From Motacilla alba alba (lineage: Eukaryota > Chordata > Aves > Passeriformes > Motacillidae): DNA of 64,000 nt. Shown piece by piece: positions 1 through 10,500 of this stretch. How positions within the stretch are numbered: position 1 is the first letter of the stretch; the number at the start of each line of letters is the position of its first letter. A program made the position numbers and the translations under genes. The stretch is taken from contig NC_052017.1 in the NCBI RefSeq assembly GCF_015832195.1, forward strand, positions 77,873,801 to 77,937,800, in the 5' to 3' direction. The notes below the pieces were generated by a model that saw nothing but the letters and a program-made list of their open reading frames with translations, did no database searches and had not been told where the DNA came from.

Positions 1-1616
1 CTGAACAGTGGTATTGTCAAAATTTTGTACCATTATTTAGCTCCTCTCAAATTTGACTGGTTCTCAGGTCTCAGTTCAATGAAGAAGTCACTTGTGAAGA
101 AGACATGTTGAAAAGTTATTTCACAAAGCAGCAATTTCACCTCAATGCCACAGCTTCCTTTCATATGTAGTAACACAGATTATTCCTCCAACTCATATCA
201 CAAAGCCAATTCCCTTGTACTACAGAAGCCTGCAGTTTTAAAGTCCTTCCCTTGAGGATGAGAAACTGCCTCAGGTGGTAAGAGCGACAGCATCCAGATA
301 ACTTTTTCCCAAAGGTTCCATGCCAACAGCTGGCACTACCGTCAGCACCCACCAAGCCTCGTGCCCAGGACAGAAGGTTTTTCTGGGTAGAAACATTACA
401 GAAACACTGCCAAGGTGTCTGATCAACTTGGCAGTAGTTAAAGGGCAACATCCTTCAATTCACTCCCTCACCTGTGATGATGAGTAGTGTCTTGTTTGGT
501 CAGCTGCAACAGCATTTCATTTTAAGGCAGGTGCTTAAACAGAACACCCGAGTTTTGACAGCTTCTACAACAAAAGGCTGCTCAGTTCACTATCAGACAC
601 AAGGCCTCCTCTCATTTAAAAACCAAGCAAGGAGCTGAATAAGCGAGAAAAAGTAGAATGATTTATCCTCATGGCAAGAAAGTGAAAGACAGCAGTAAGA
701 CTCTTGCTAAGGTCACTGATGATTCCCATCAGTTTATCTGTGTAGGCAAAAGCCCTGCAAGTTCTGCTCCATGATAAACTGGATTTCTTGCTCCAGTGAT
801 CTGTTAGCATCAGTAGCACTGTTCAAACACAACTGCTGGAACTGAGTTCAGAAAGACTCATCTCAAGCTTTAACAAGTCAGTCTGAATCTACTGCATAGT
901 ACAAAAAATCTCAAACTCCTGAGATCTCAAGCTCCACATATTTCCAGGAATAATCTGCCTTATAACAATTATTGCAAAAATTCAACAGTCCGGTGCATCT
1001 TAGCATCACAATTTTATCTTCCAATAAAATCACATTCCATAAAGCCATGGCCAACCAAATAAATAAAGGCAGTCCAGAGTAGTTTATGTGATCAGTCACA
1101 AACACTTAGCTGCCTGTGATTACTGCATACACAGCACAGATGTGAATTTCAAAAAAAAAGTTTATTACTGGTAGTGTAACAATGTAGCAATCCATCTAAC
1201 ACCCAATTTCCTGGTCATAAAAGCTCTCTATTTTACAAGTGATATCTTGAGCAAAAGTTATCCTTGCCCTAATGTAGCTGTTCAACATTGAGATGAGAAC
1301 CAATTTGAGCAAATTAATGAAGTTCTGCAGTTCCACAGCAGATAGGAAGGAAAGCTGTGTAGAGAAAACCCAACCATTTTAAAAATCATTTGCAGTTGTC
1401 TTCCTGAAATCCCACCTAAGATATCAGCAAGCAGCAAATGGTAAAACAGCCTTCAAGAAGCTCAGCTAACTTTTCTCCACCCCTAAAATGACATATCATA
1501 GTGCAGCAGCAGCCTACAAAGCCCAATAGGCTAAAAACTGTGTACCACAGACACCACTCAATGAACTTCCAAATGGATAGTCAGGTTGCTTTTAAAGTAC
1601 ACAGAAAATGCTGTTA

Positions 1617-1654
1617 CCCCCCCACACCCCCCCCCCCCCCCCCCCCCCCCCCCC
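1617..1654. repeat. Poly-C / poly-G tract in FBXL7 intron 1
   Basis: A run of C broken only by ACA near its left end, with 28 uninterrupted C at 1627-1654. FBXL7 is transcribed from the minus strand, so the pre-mRNA would carry 28 consecutive G. Such homopolymers can form G-quadruplexes. The exact length is prone to sequencing and assembly error. Confidence 0.9.
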
Positions 1655-3529
1655 GGGAGCATAATCACATCCTACTAAAAAGCAACTTTTTACAGCAATT
1701 AAGTGGTTCATTTGCCAAAGGCACTAAAAGCCCCAGTAGTTTATGGAGGGGGAAAAAAAGACTCCCTTTATCAGGTTTAGATTGGTTCTCCTCTGTATCA
1801 CTCAGGAAACAAAACTAGTATGAGAGTTTCTTCAAGTTTCTCAGTAACTGATGATGCATAGAAGTTACCAGGAAACACAGTCTAGGAGGCACATCAATGA
1901 TGAAGTTTTGGTCATGGGGCTTGGGGATTTTTTAAGTCTATTTTAACTGTAAACCACTATTGTACCTAATTTACAAGACAGGTAATAGACTGCAGTGCAA
2001 AGATTAATTTGCCGTATGTCGTGTGCACTCCCAGGATCCAACCTCCACTTTGAATGGAGGAGAGAGGTGAACTAAGAACACACTGGGAGTACTAATCCTC
2101 CTCTTCCTCACGGTGTCTATCAGGTACTTCTGGAACAGTTAATCTCCCCTTCACTGAGGGCTGCAACAGACTCCGTGTCAGTCACATTCTTCCCCAAAAC
2201 CTGTACATTTATTGAAGCAATCAGTCCTCTGAATTCACAAGAAAGATCAGACATGCAACCACACCTTCTGGTCATTGAGGTAAACAACTCCCAGCAATAT
2301 GACCAGAACTATCCAACGATGGCCCTTTCAACTCTGGTGAAAAACTAAGATTTCCCTTTTCAGGAGGAATCCAAAGAGGCTTTGATTGCAACTTCCAGGC
2401 TCACAGCATTTATGCAGAAGTTTTTCTAGTGATGGTATCAATTGACTGAAACCCCAGGACAGGAAGAATATCTTCAGCTTAAAGCATCTGACTTCATCAA
2501 CTCTTCGAAAAGCAGAGTTCATTTGGCAATAAATGAAAGGAACTGCAGAAGCTGCTCTAGAAGCGGCATCTTTCCCCTTTCCTTTACACAATCTTCATGC
2601 ATATTTTGGATGCAAGAGGTGTATTCTTTGGCAGTTGCCGTCTGAACTCCCAAAGAATGGAGCAGACCTCAAGATCATCTCCCTCGCTCCAACTACAAAC
2701 CCTCAAGGACAAAAAAAGGGGGGGGTGGTGATCCTATACGGTCGGCCAATACACCGAGGGGAAGGCATACATCCTACAGAGTTGCCTAAATACTTGGAGG
2801 GCAATTCATATAGAAGTCAGCTAGAAGCTAAAGAAAGCTTAAAACTAGCTGGCAGAAAGACAAACTTTCTGTACTTGCCATTGGTTTGCCTGACACCAGC
2901 TGACTGTTCCAGTAGTCCTTCACACCAGAAGCAAAGCAGCTGAAATTCATCCCTGATGCAGCTTCAGCGAGACTAATAGGTTTCCATAAGAACGAATCAG
3001 GCCCTGTATATCTAAAACCAAGCCCACTAAAGTTTCACTGAAGCGAAATTGCAGGAGTACAATCTATGGATAACAGCTGGAGAACATTAACTCTCCCCCC
3101 AACCCTTGCCGGGGTTAATTTTTTTCTTTCTGTTCAGACAGGAAGCAGTCATATAGCATACTGCATAATATAAGGATCCTGGGATATAAAGACGAGTAAA
3201 AAAAGGATTACAAAGAGCGCTCTACAACTTTTTAGAGAAGTTAACACTGCCGTAACCCCCGAGCTGCCTTCGAGCAGCAAGCCGCGCCGCTGCCTCGACA
3301 GCATGAGCTGAGACAGCACTTATACTCCTTAGCTTAAACTTAGAGAAAAAAAAAATTAACAATTAAGGGTGTTTTTAAGCGGCGCAGCGGAAGACTGTGT
3401 CGCGGATCCGGGCGGGGGTCGTCCCGGCCGGGGAGAGGAGGACCCCGCCGCGGCGCCCCCCGCCCGGTCACCCCTCCCCGGCCGGCACGACCCCCGCCGC
3501 TGCTCCAGCACCCCTCCTGCCGCCCCCCA

Positions 3530-3535
3530 GCTCAC
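3530..3535 (-). other. FBXL7: Splice donor of FBXL7 exon 1
   Basis: On the minus strand the exon ends in GAGG and the intron starts GTGAGC, close to the vertebrate donor consensus AG|GTRAGT. The donor leaves one base of a codon (phase 1). The matching acceptor is beyond the left edge. Confidence 0.8.
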
Positions 3536-3572
3536 CCTCGCTGCCGTACTGCTTGCCATTGTTCGCGCCCAT
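3536..3572 (-). CDS. FBXL7: FBXL7 first coding exon (partial gene)
   Basis: Read on the minus strand, ATG at 3572-3570 begins MGANNGKQYGSE, followed by a single G and then GTGAGC, a consensus splice donor. These twelve residues match the N-terminus of vertebrate FBXL7 as I recall it. The split thirteenth codon (G then GN) agrees with its next residue, Gly. The Kozak context is strong, with A at -3 and G at +4. The complete human protein is about 490 residues, with an F-box and leucine-rich repeats encoded by later exons outside this window. It serves as the substrate receptor of an SCF (SKP1-CUL1-F-box) ubiquitin ligase; Aurora A and survivin are reported targets. Only 37 coding bases are present, so the identity rests on a short but exact match, the exon boundary and the CpG island. 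The exon cannot be found by open-frame length because it is too short. Confidence 0.85.
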
Positions 3573-3586
3573 CCTGCCGCCTTCAT
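3536..3586 (-). other. Overlapping upstream open frame in the FBXL7 leader
   Basis: An upstream ATG at 3586-3584, fourteen bases before the FBXL7 start, has A at -3 and A at +4, an adequate context. Its frame is offset from FBXL7 and has no stop in exon 1: seventeen codons (starting MKAAGWAR) run to the exon end exactly in phase and would continue into exon 2. A ribosome initiating here would bypass the FBXL7 start. It also contains an internal ATG at 3559. Whether it is translated is not known. Confidence 0.5.
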
Positions 3587-3709
3587 GCTCGTCGCCGCTT
3601 TCCCACGCCGCCGCTCAGCATCTCTAATCTCTACCGCGGGGCGCCGAGCGGCCGCGGCTGACGGAGCGCAGCCCTGGGGCAGTGCTGGGGCAAGAGCCTC
3701 CAAAAGCGT

Positions 3710-3721
3710 TCACGGCGACAT
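3710..3721 (-). other. Three-codon upstream ORF (M-S-P-stop)
   Basis: ATG TCG CCG TGA on the minus strand, about 150 bases upstream of the FBXL7 start. It lies in the mRNA only if transcription begins to the right of 3721, which is not established. A minimal uORF of this kind would normally permit reinitiation downstream. Confidence 0.3.
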
Positions 3722-3790
3722 GTCCAAAGCAGCCTTGCAACTTCCTCCGCTTCTTCTGGGGTGGCCGACACCCTCACTTCCCCACCTCAC

Positions 3791-3870
3791 AAAAAAAAAA
3801 AAAAAAAAAAAAAAAAACCAAAAAAAACCCAACCAAACAAAAAAACCCCAACAACAACAGCAACAAAAAA
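3791..3870. repeat. A-rich tract inside the CpG island
   Basis: Twenty-seven A followed by irregular CCAAA, CCCAACC, CAACAA and CAGCAAC units. It is an abrupt break in otherwise CpG-rich DNA. If the FBXL7 start site is upstream of it, the leader would contain a long U-rich stretch. The pattern resembles tracts at 7441-7571, 21790-21970 and 43769-43866 and the T-rich tract at 36796-36850. No retroelement body precedes it. Confidence 0.85.
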
Positions 3871-4655
3871 CTTTAAAAGAGAAAGAATCAAAAATGCGAT
3901 GTATCGGTGCGCCCACCCCGCCCCGGTTTCCAGCCGGGGTGTCCGGGCCAGGAAGGCGGCTCCAGTTATAATCCACAAGCAGGACGGGCGGGACGGCCTC
4001 CGGGCGCTGGCTCCACCGCCCCGCGGCTGGCGCTCGGCTCCTCCGATGCTTCAGCGCCGCTCCGCCTTCCTCCTCCTCCTCCTCGCAGCCCTGCCGCTGC
4101 CGCCGCCTCCCCCGGGAGGCCGCCGCCAGCCACTTGTTGCCCGGGGCGGGAGGAAAGGGAGCCTCGGCCGCAGACTTTTGTTAGCGGCAGGCGCCTCCTC
4201 CCGGCGCCCAGCGCCGCCGGGCCGGGGGAGGGAGGGGATGGGGATGGAGGGAGGATGGAGCCCGCAGCCGGCCCCGGCCCTTAAAGACACAGCGCCCGGC
4301 ACCGGAGCTACCCTGGCCGCTGTCCCCCTGCCGCCGCCGCTGTCCCAAGAGAGCGGCCCGGCGGGGATGGCTGCGAGGGCTGCTCGCAGAGACCCGCCCA
4401 AGGCGGCCCTGCCCGGGTGTCCTTCCGACGGGCAGGACAGGGTTTCTGCGTTCAGCACCTTCGCGGCACCCCCGACCCCATGCAACTCATCCAGGGGCTG
4501 AGAGAAAATCCCCGTGTGTAGGAGGAAGCCGCGCAGCAGGGACGCTTGCTTGTCGTTCTCTCCGGCTGCTCCGGAGTTCGAGCTGTTTTCTCCTTGCAAA
4601 TGGTCACTCAGTTCCAGGGAATCACTGCTGGCCTTTGCCGCCGCATCGAAGAAAA

Positions 4656-6054
4656 AATATCGAACTGTTGAACATTCCCCATATTTGTTCTTCAGGTATC
4701 CTATAGAGATATATCTCATCCTTTGGGATGAGATGCTTCTATTTAATTCAGCTCTCTTAAAAAAAAAAAACACCAAAAAACAGTTTCTGCTTCTTTCACC
4801 CCAAAATACAGACTCTTAGGCCACTGGAATTGTCAGGGATAGTGGACATCGTTAATAGGGTGCCTTTCCCGAGTGCAGCCCACCCAAACAACGGCATTGG
4901 GAAGCAAGGATTTCACTACTGCATGAGAGACCACACCACCTCTGCCTGGCAAAAGGGGCTGGATACCAAGAGATGCTTTCAAATGGAAGTGAGGATATAC
5001 TGCGTGTGACCAGGTTAATACATAAACTGCCAGTCCCAAGAGGGTACTTGCTCCCAGTGGGCTAGCTAAGAATATCAACTAAGTTTGCTCCACACAACTT
5101 AAGATTAAGTGGTAATCAGGTGTTACCAAAGATTTTTTGGGAAATAATCAGGTTTTTAAAAAGTGAGAAAGCAGGATGAAAGCTTTTGATAGGTGGAGAG
5201 AGACACTAGAGCAGGCAGTCCTGGTTTGGTGCTGGTATCTCACCTCTGCCTTGTCATGATGGTGCTGGCTCTGTCTGGTGGCAGGTCGGGTGTAACAAGC
5301 AGGGATCCCCAGCCCAGGTGTGCAGGGGGTCTTTGGCATGTCTGTTAGCACAGGCAGCAGCACAGGTTCAAGTAAGTGTACCTGAAACGTAGTCATTCGG
5401 GTACCTGCAGGACATGTGAGGCAACAGATGGACTCACACTTCCCAAAAAGGAGTGTCAGCTTGTAGCCCACACAGCCTGAGGAGTGGCATGCCCAAAGCA
5501 ATGCATGTGTGAGACTAGGAATTTTTAGGATTAGTTTCAAAGCTCTTTACCAACATTTTGCAAGTATCTGTGGTTGGTGTTTATGTGTTGTACTGCTCAT
5601 ACTGGCCCCAGCATAGAGCTCACTGATTGCTAGGTCAACATGTCCCTGTTAAAAAAACAAAACCACTTCAATTCTGATTTGATTAAAACCATGAGTTGAG
5701 CAGTTTTCCCTGCACCACACCATGATGTTAGGTATGAAAAAGCCTGTCTTTCTAAACATATCACAACACCCACAAGATAATTACTGCACATACAGATAAT
5801 TCTGAGCTAATTATATCTTTGTCAAGTTATACCAATGGCATATGAAATGGCAGAGGCAAAAGTACCAACACTGTCAGGACTACAGAAAAGGTGTCTAAAA
5901 CCTGAAGCTTTAAGGATGGATGCATTAGTTTGTTTGGGTTTTTTTAAGTGCATTTTCATTAAGAGGTGGGCTAATTACCAGAAGCTGAAGATGTCAGCAG
6001 CACAGATGACTGACAAGTAATCAGGCAATGTTTTTGAGGCTCTAATCCCATCAG
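4656..6054. other. FBXL7 upstream flank, no feature seen
   Basis: Mixed-composition DNA beyond the CpG island. It contains a short A run at 4761-4770. Open frames are short and unrecognised. I see no exon, RNA gene or named repeat. Confidence 0.5.
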
Positions 6055-6185
6055 ATACCATGGGATTAGCCATAATATGGGATTATATGGCTAGTAGTAT
6101 GGGATTATACCATAATATAGCCATAGTATGGGATACCATACCATATAGCCATAGTATGGGATTATACCATAATATACCATTATAT
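6055..6185. repeat. AT-rich minisatellite
   Basis: Imperfect repeats built from TATGGGATTATACCATAATA and ATAGCCATAGTATGGG. The second unit is exact at 6117-6132 and 6145-6160. A 25-bp string is repeated at 6095-6119 and 6152-6176. Units such as CCATAGTATGGG are nearly self-complementary, so the array can fold into hairpins. Confidence 0.8.
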
Positions 6186-7388
6186 TTCTCCTTGTAAAAA
6201 AGTTTTGATCCTGATTCAATACTGAACACTACAATACAATGCTACACACACCCTTCAATTCTCAAAAATCAGTGAAAGTCTAAGAAAATAGAGTGCCTTC
6301 TGGGGGCAGACTCATCAAGCGACCAGCCTTAGTCCTTTGAAACAAAATATGAATCAGTCAAAAAAGACAGATTTCTGTAATCAAAGGTTAATTTCTAAGC
6401 ACCAATATGGAACAAACTTAGTACTGTGCCAAAGCAGGTAGGCCTTGACACAAGTGTCTGCTTTTAGCATCCTGTACTTTCTTTTTGAGAGTTACCTGTT
6501 CAGATGCAGGGCAGGAGACAAGGGGAATAATCTGCCTTCTGTAAAAGGTTGTGGGGCAAGGTTAATATCTGCTCACATATGAGCCCACAGGCTGCCAACA
6601 AACACACACATCCAAGTACTTTTTTACCCTGCTGTGTGGCTTGTGGGTCTTGAAAAACATACCCCAAACATTTGTTAGGAACTCACCTAGGCAAAGTAGG
6701 ATGGTAAAGAAAAATATAGGGCTTTCTACAGCACAGCAGCCTACCTTTGTCACTCAAACCGTCACACCCAACTCAGCTGTGGACCAGCACACCCAGCCAT
6801 ACCATCCTCCCCACCAGTGCTGCAGGGCAGTGCTAGTCCCCAGCTGTGGGACAGCACATGCAGGCTGAAAACAACACATGTCCCTGCTCCATGTGCAGCA
6901 CAGCTGTGCTCAATTCCAGCCTGAAATACAGCCATGGGAGTACCCACTGCAACCAACTCCTGAGGCAGCCTCAGCTCCTCATGTCACACCGTGTGCTCCG
7001 CATCCCATGGCAGGGTGGGTCACAGGACCAGGAAGGCCAATGATCCCACTTCTAACTCCTAGAAAGCTGTGCAAACTTTTTGGCATGTAAGAGAGAAATT
7101 TCTCAGCCTGGTTGGAAACATCACTTCACGTAGACCCAGACACATAGCTGTATGTAAATAATTTTACATCATTCATAAATCATGAATTCACTCCTTGAGA
7201 GAAAATATAGCAATTTCTCTCCAAATTCAACATCTGATGCACCACAACTGAAATGACTCCCTTTGCCACTTTGGTTATCAAAACCAGCATAGGCTGGTGC
7301 TTTGTGAGACAGGAAGCCCACCTGTTGAGGGAGCCCTGTAAAGAATAAAGATATTAGACAGACGTTACCACTCTGTCAAGTTATATAA

Positions 7389-7410
7389 ATATATATATAT
7401 ATATATATAT
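7389..7410. repeat. (AT)11 microsatellite
   Basis: Eleven AT dinucleotides, followed some 30 bases later by an A-rich tract. Confidence 0.9.
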
Positions 7411-7440
7411 TCCTGATATAAATCCTAGGAATACTCCTCC

Positions 7441-7571
7441 ATTACCAGAACCAAAAGGGAAGAAAAATAAAAATAATAAAAAAACAACCCAATAACAAAA
7501 TAAAACAAAAACCAAACAAACAGACAAAACCAAAACAAAATACACAAGCAAACAAACAAAAAACACCCAGG
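7441..7571. repeat. A-rich CAAA-type low-complexity tract
   Basis: About 130 bases made almost only of A with scattered C (AAAACAAAAACC, CAAACAAACA) and few G or T. Same style as the tracts at 3791 and 21790. No element body or flanking duplication is visible. Confidence 0.8.
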
Positions 7572-10500
7572 GAAAAAAAAGTCTAGCTAGGAAAGAAGGC
7601 CTTGGTCTAGGAAATTTGAACACAGGTTTCTGATGAAGGACTGAATATTGCTGCTGCACATCGTTTTACACTCTTTCTATAGGAGAATGAGGTGGAGGAC
7701 ACAGGGACAAAAAGTAAAGTGCCAAACTAATTTTGTTATAAAGACATAAAACTCTCACCAGAAAAGCATCTATCACAGATGATACTGCTGACAGTGAGTA
7801 ACTGTTTAATGCAAAGCATGTAGGGCACTCAAACTTGGAGCTTCATAAGCCCAAAAACATCAACATGAGCAGAGAAGTTGGGAAACGCTAGTTTGAAGAG
7901 GCTCTGCAAGTTCCAGCTAGGACTGAGTCATCTTATAGCCCTTCAGTATTTACCAAACACTCGGTTCATTATGGGATTCGCTGTGGCACCCTGGGAGGCC
8001 TATTATGTTCAGACATATGGTTTGGGACTTAGTTCCTTACTGTGCCTGCTCATGAGATGTAAGAAGATACTTTCTTTCAACAATTTCAGAGATGTTTCAC
8101 TCATTCTTGGCAAAATTTGGTAGTAGTTTTTTTCTCTTTTTTTCTCCTTGTCTTCCATACCTTATACATTGTGATTATTCAGCTTGAACTACATAGTTTA
8201 TTTATATATAAATACAATGGACAGGTAGGAGTCTCTTGGCTGTGACTGAGTTAAGCTGTCTGAACCATATCATATAGTTCCTATGTGAAGCTGTTTACAA
8301 TAACCCTTTAATACACTTTCACCTTCGAAATGGTTCCAAGAATCTGAAAGCACATCAGCTCTGCCATCTTTTCAATGATCCAAAGGTGATACAGTGCTTT
8401 CTGTAAGGACAAGGACAATTTTGGTGGTTTTGCCTCTTAACCCAAGCAGTAGACGCCCACTTCATAGGGGATGAGATGGAGTACTATCAAATGCTGGTTT
8501 TGCAAGACAAAAAGATTTGTTGTTCCACGTAAGATGTACATTCTTATGCTTTCCTTGTTCATAAGGAGACATCAATGCATTTTTCTAGACTTATATCCTA
8601 TCCCAGCAAGAGGAACTTAGAAATTATTGGAGCTGAGGTAAAATAAGAAAGCTATGGGCTGAAATGTTTCTGTTTGGATGTGTTGCTACAATAATTTCTC
8701 AGAATGTTTGTAATACATCTGTATTCATTATGGGCCTCCCTCTGTGGTACATTACATGTCTCATGATGCACCATTTTTCTATTTCATGAACAAAACCACA
8801 GCAATTTTTTAAGAAGTAGCCAAATAAAGGGTTCTGGATAAAGAAACTAAAGTTTTAAAAATCGAAAGCAGCAGAACTATTTCCATAAGGTATCGGCCCA
8901 GCAATTCCAGAGCTAAATAATTTGGCTTCGACATTTTTGCCACAGTTGTTTCAGTACGTTTTTTTCCTTCAGTTTTAGTCGAAGCTTTCCTTTTTGAAAG
9001 AAAGGATGAACAAATATCAAAACCTTCCAGCTACTTCCAAGTGGCCTTATGTCAAAGTTCAATTGAAAAGCCGTTTGTATTTCAGGTATAAAATTCCAGC
9101 AGCAAATCTAAGATTAGTTTCCTATTTGGTGAAAGAAGCGTTGATTTTTCCTACCTTCCTTTCATTTCCTTCCCTGAACATGTTAAGCATTTCAATTCAC
9201 TATTTGAATTGAAATAAAATGTTAAAAAATTCAGTATTCTTTTAATGACAGCAGAAGCCAAGTGATATTTTTTAAATTAAGTCTACTTTTACATCACCAT
9301 GTTCATAGGGCTGCATATATTTTGTGATTGCTTCATGATAATATCTGTGTTGACTGCTTTTGGGCATTGTAAAGGGAAAAAGAATCCAAAAGAAGTTTGA
9401 CTAATATGTTGCTGGCAACTTAAAACCATTATCAAAAGCATATTGTTTCATTAACTAGAAAATGATCCATTAATGCTATGTACCTCCTAAAGAAAGAAAA
9501 AGTCTAGATTATCTTCATCATTACAGACGAAAGTTATGGCCTCATTTCCCTGTGACCTGAAAGTATGTGCCATTTCCTCATTATTATCATTATGAGTGAC
9601 TTGATTTACATGGCTAAAAAGCTGCAGGATCTAAGGATAGCTCAGATTGTATTTTACAGGGCAGCTTTTAGTAGAGCCTGTTCTCCTGGCTGAGAACTCT
9701 CTTAGCATCCACTTCCATGAGGTCAGGCTGCTCCAGCCAAGCAAAGGCTCTGGTCCCACAATGACTTCAATAGGTCTGGTTGAAATGCACTAAATTAAGG
9801 TGGTGCTCAAGTTCCAGGACATTTTGGATAATATGAGTTTATGTTTTGATAGGTTAGTCTGATGGGATCGCAGACCACATGAAGTAGAGGCAATTCTATC
9901 AAATAAAGATCCAGCTTTATATTAAACTTCGTTCAGAACTTCAACTAATTCAAGTCTTTAAAAGTTTTTAACCAGCCTGAAATTTTAAGATATTTTTGCT
10001 GATTTTTTTCAGTTTTACAGGAGAAACTCCTCACCCATATGTGATTTTTCCTTCTTCCAACAACAAAAGCAATAAATAAAGTTCAGACTGTGTTGAAACA
10101 TGTTTTACATTACATGTAAAATCTGTTGAAAAGAATAGTGAGTTTGAAAAGCCAAGTTCCTAAGTCTCAAGTGTTAGAAAACACAGGAATGAAGACTGTG
10201 TATAGCTCCAGAACCACCATCCTGAACTCTCCTGCCTTATCCACAGTACACCTTCCACCACAGACAAACCTGAGGCCTTCAGCCAACACTGCAAAACCAC
10301 TTCAGTCCCAGGAGCACTTTGCAATTATGTAAATTGTGGCATTTTAATGCATAGGCACAATCAGCCATAGTAGGACTGTAGAAGCAAAATTAATTCTGGC
10401 ATTTCACAACTAATGTCTGACCTTGCAATTTTAAAGTAGATGTTTTCTTTGGATTTAAAAAACAGTGTTGGCTGGTGCATTCTCCAAAAACTGAACAAAG

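Larger units (their letters stand above)
1..3535 (-). other. FBXL7: FBXL7 intron 1 (5' part, runs off left edge)
   Basis: This stretch lies downstream of the splice donor of the first coding exon on the minus strand, so it is the beginning of FBXL7 intron 1. FBXL7 is known to have a very short first coding exon and a long first intron, which fits the absence of a second exon here. Open frames in it are short, on both strands and without recognisable domains. Apart from a long C run at 1627-1654 I see no repeat family or exon. The part next to the exon (from about 3240) becomes GC-rich as it enters the CpG island. That it is an intron is inferred from the exon call. Confidence 0.7.
3378..4655 (-). 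promoter_or_regulatory. FBXL7: CpG island: FBXL7 promoter and 5' leader
   Basis: The sequence changes from AT-rich surroundings to very GC-rich, CpG-dense DNA over roughly 1.3 kb, with many CCGCC and GGGCGG-like strings of the kind bound by Sp/KLF factors. It surrounds the FBXL7 start codon and extends about 1.1 kb upstream of it, as expected for a TATA-less CpG-island promoter. I see no convincing TATA box placed to fix a start site, so the transcription start and leader length are unknown. The island is interrupted by an A-rich tract at 3791-3870. Long open frames inside it on both strands are what GC-rich DNA produces by chance and are not called as genes. Island edges are approximate. Confidence 0.8.

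Noticed and set aside
3369..4501. Plus-strand open frames of 200 and 246 codons over the CpG island
   Set aside because: They are produced by GC-rich DNA and by the A-rich tract (poly-Lys). They run antisense to FBXL7 exon 1 and show no known domain.
4051..4776. 241-codon open frame on the minus strand, directly upstream of FBXL7
   Set aside because: It lies within and beyond the CpG island. Its composition is dominated by GC-driven Ala, Gly, Arg and Pro with a poly-Phe start from an A run, and it has no domain. More likely leader or promoter DNA than a protein.
6761..7045. Locally GC-richer block with overlapping open frames
   Set aside because: No CpG clustering, no domain and no repeat family recognised. 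Frames on both strands look like chance.
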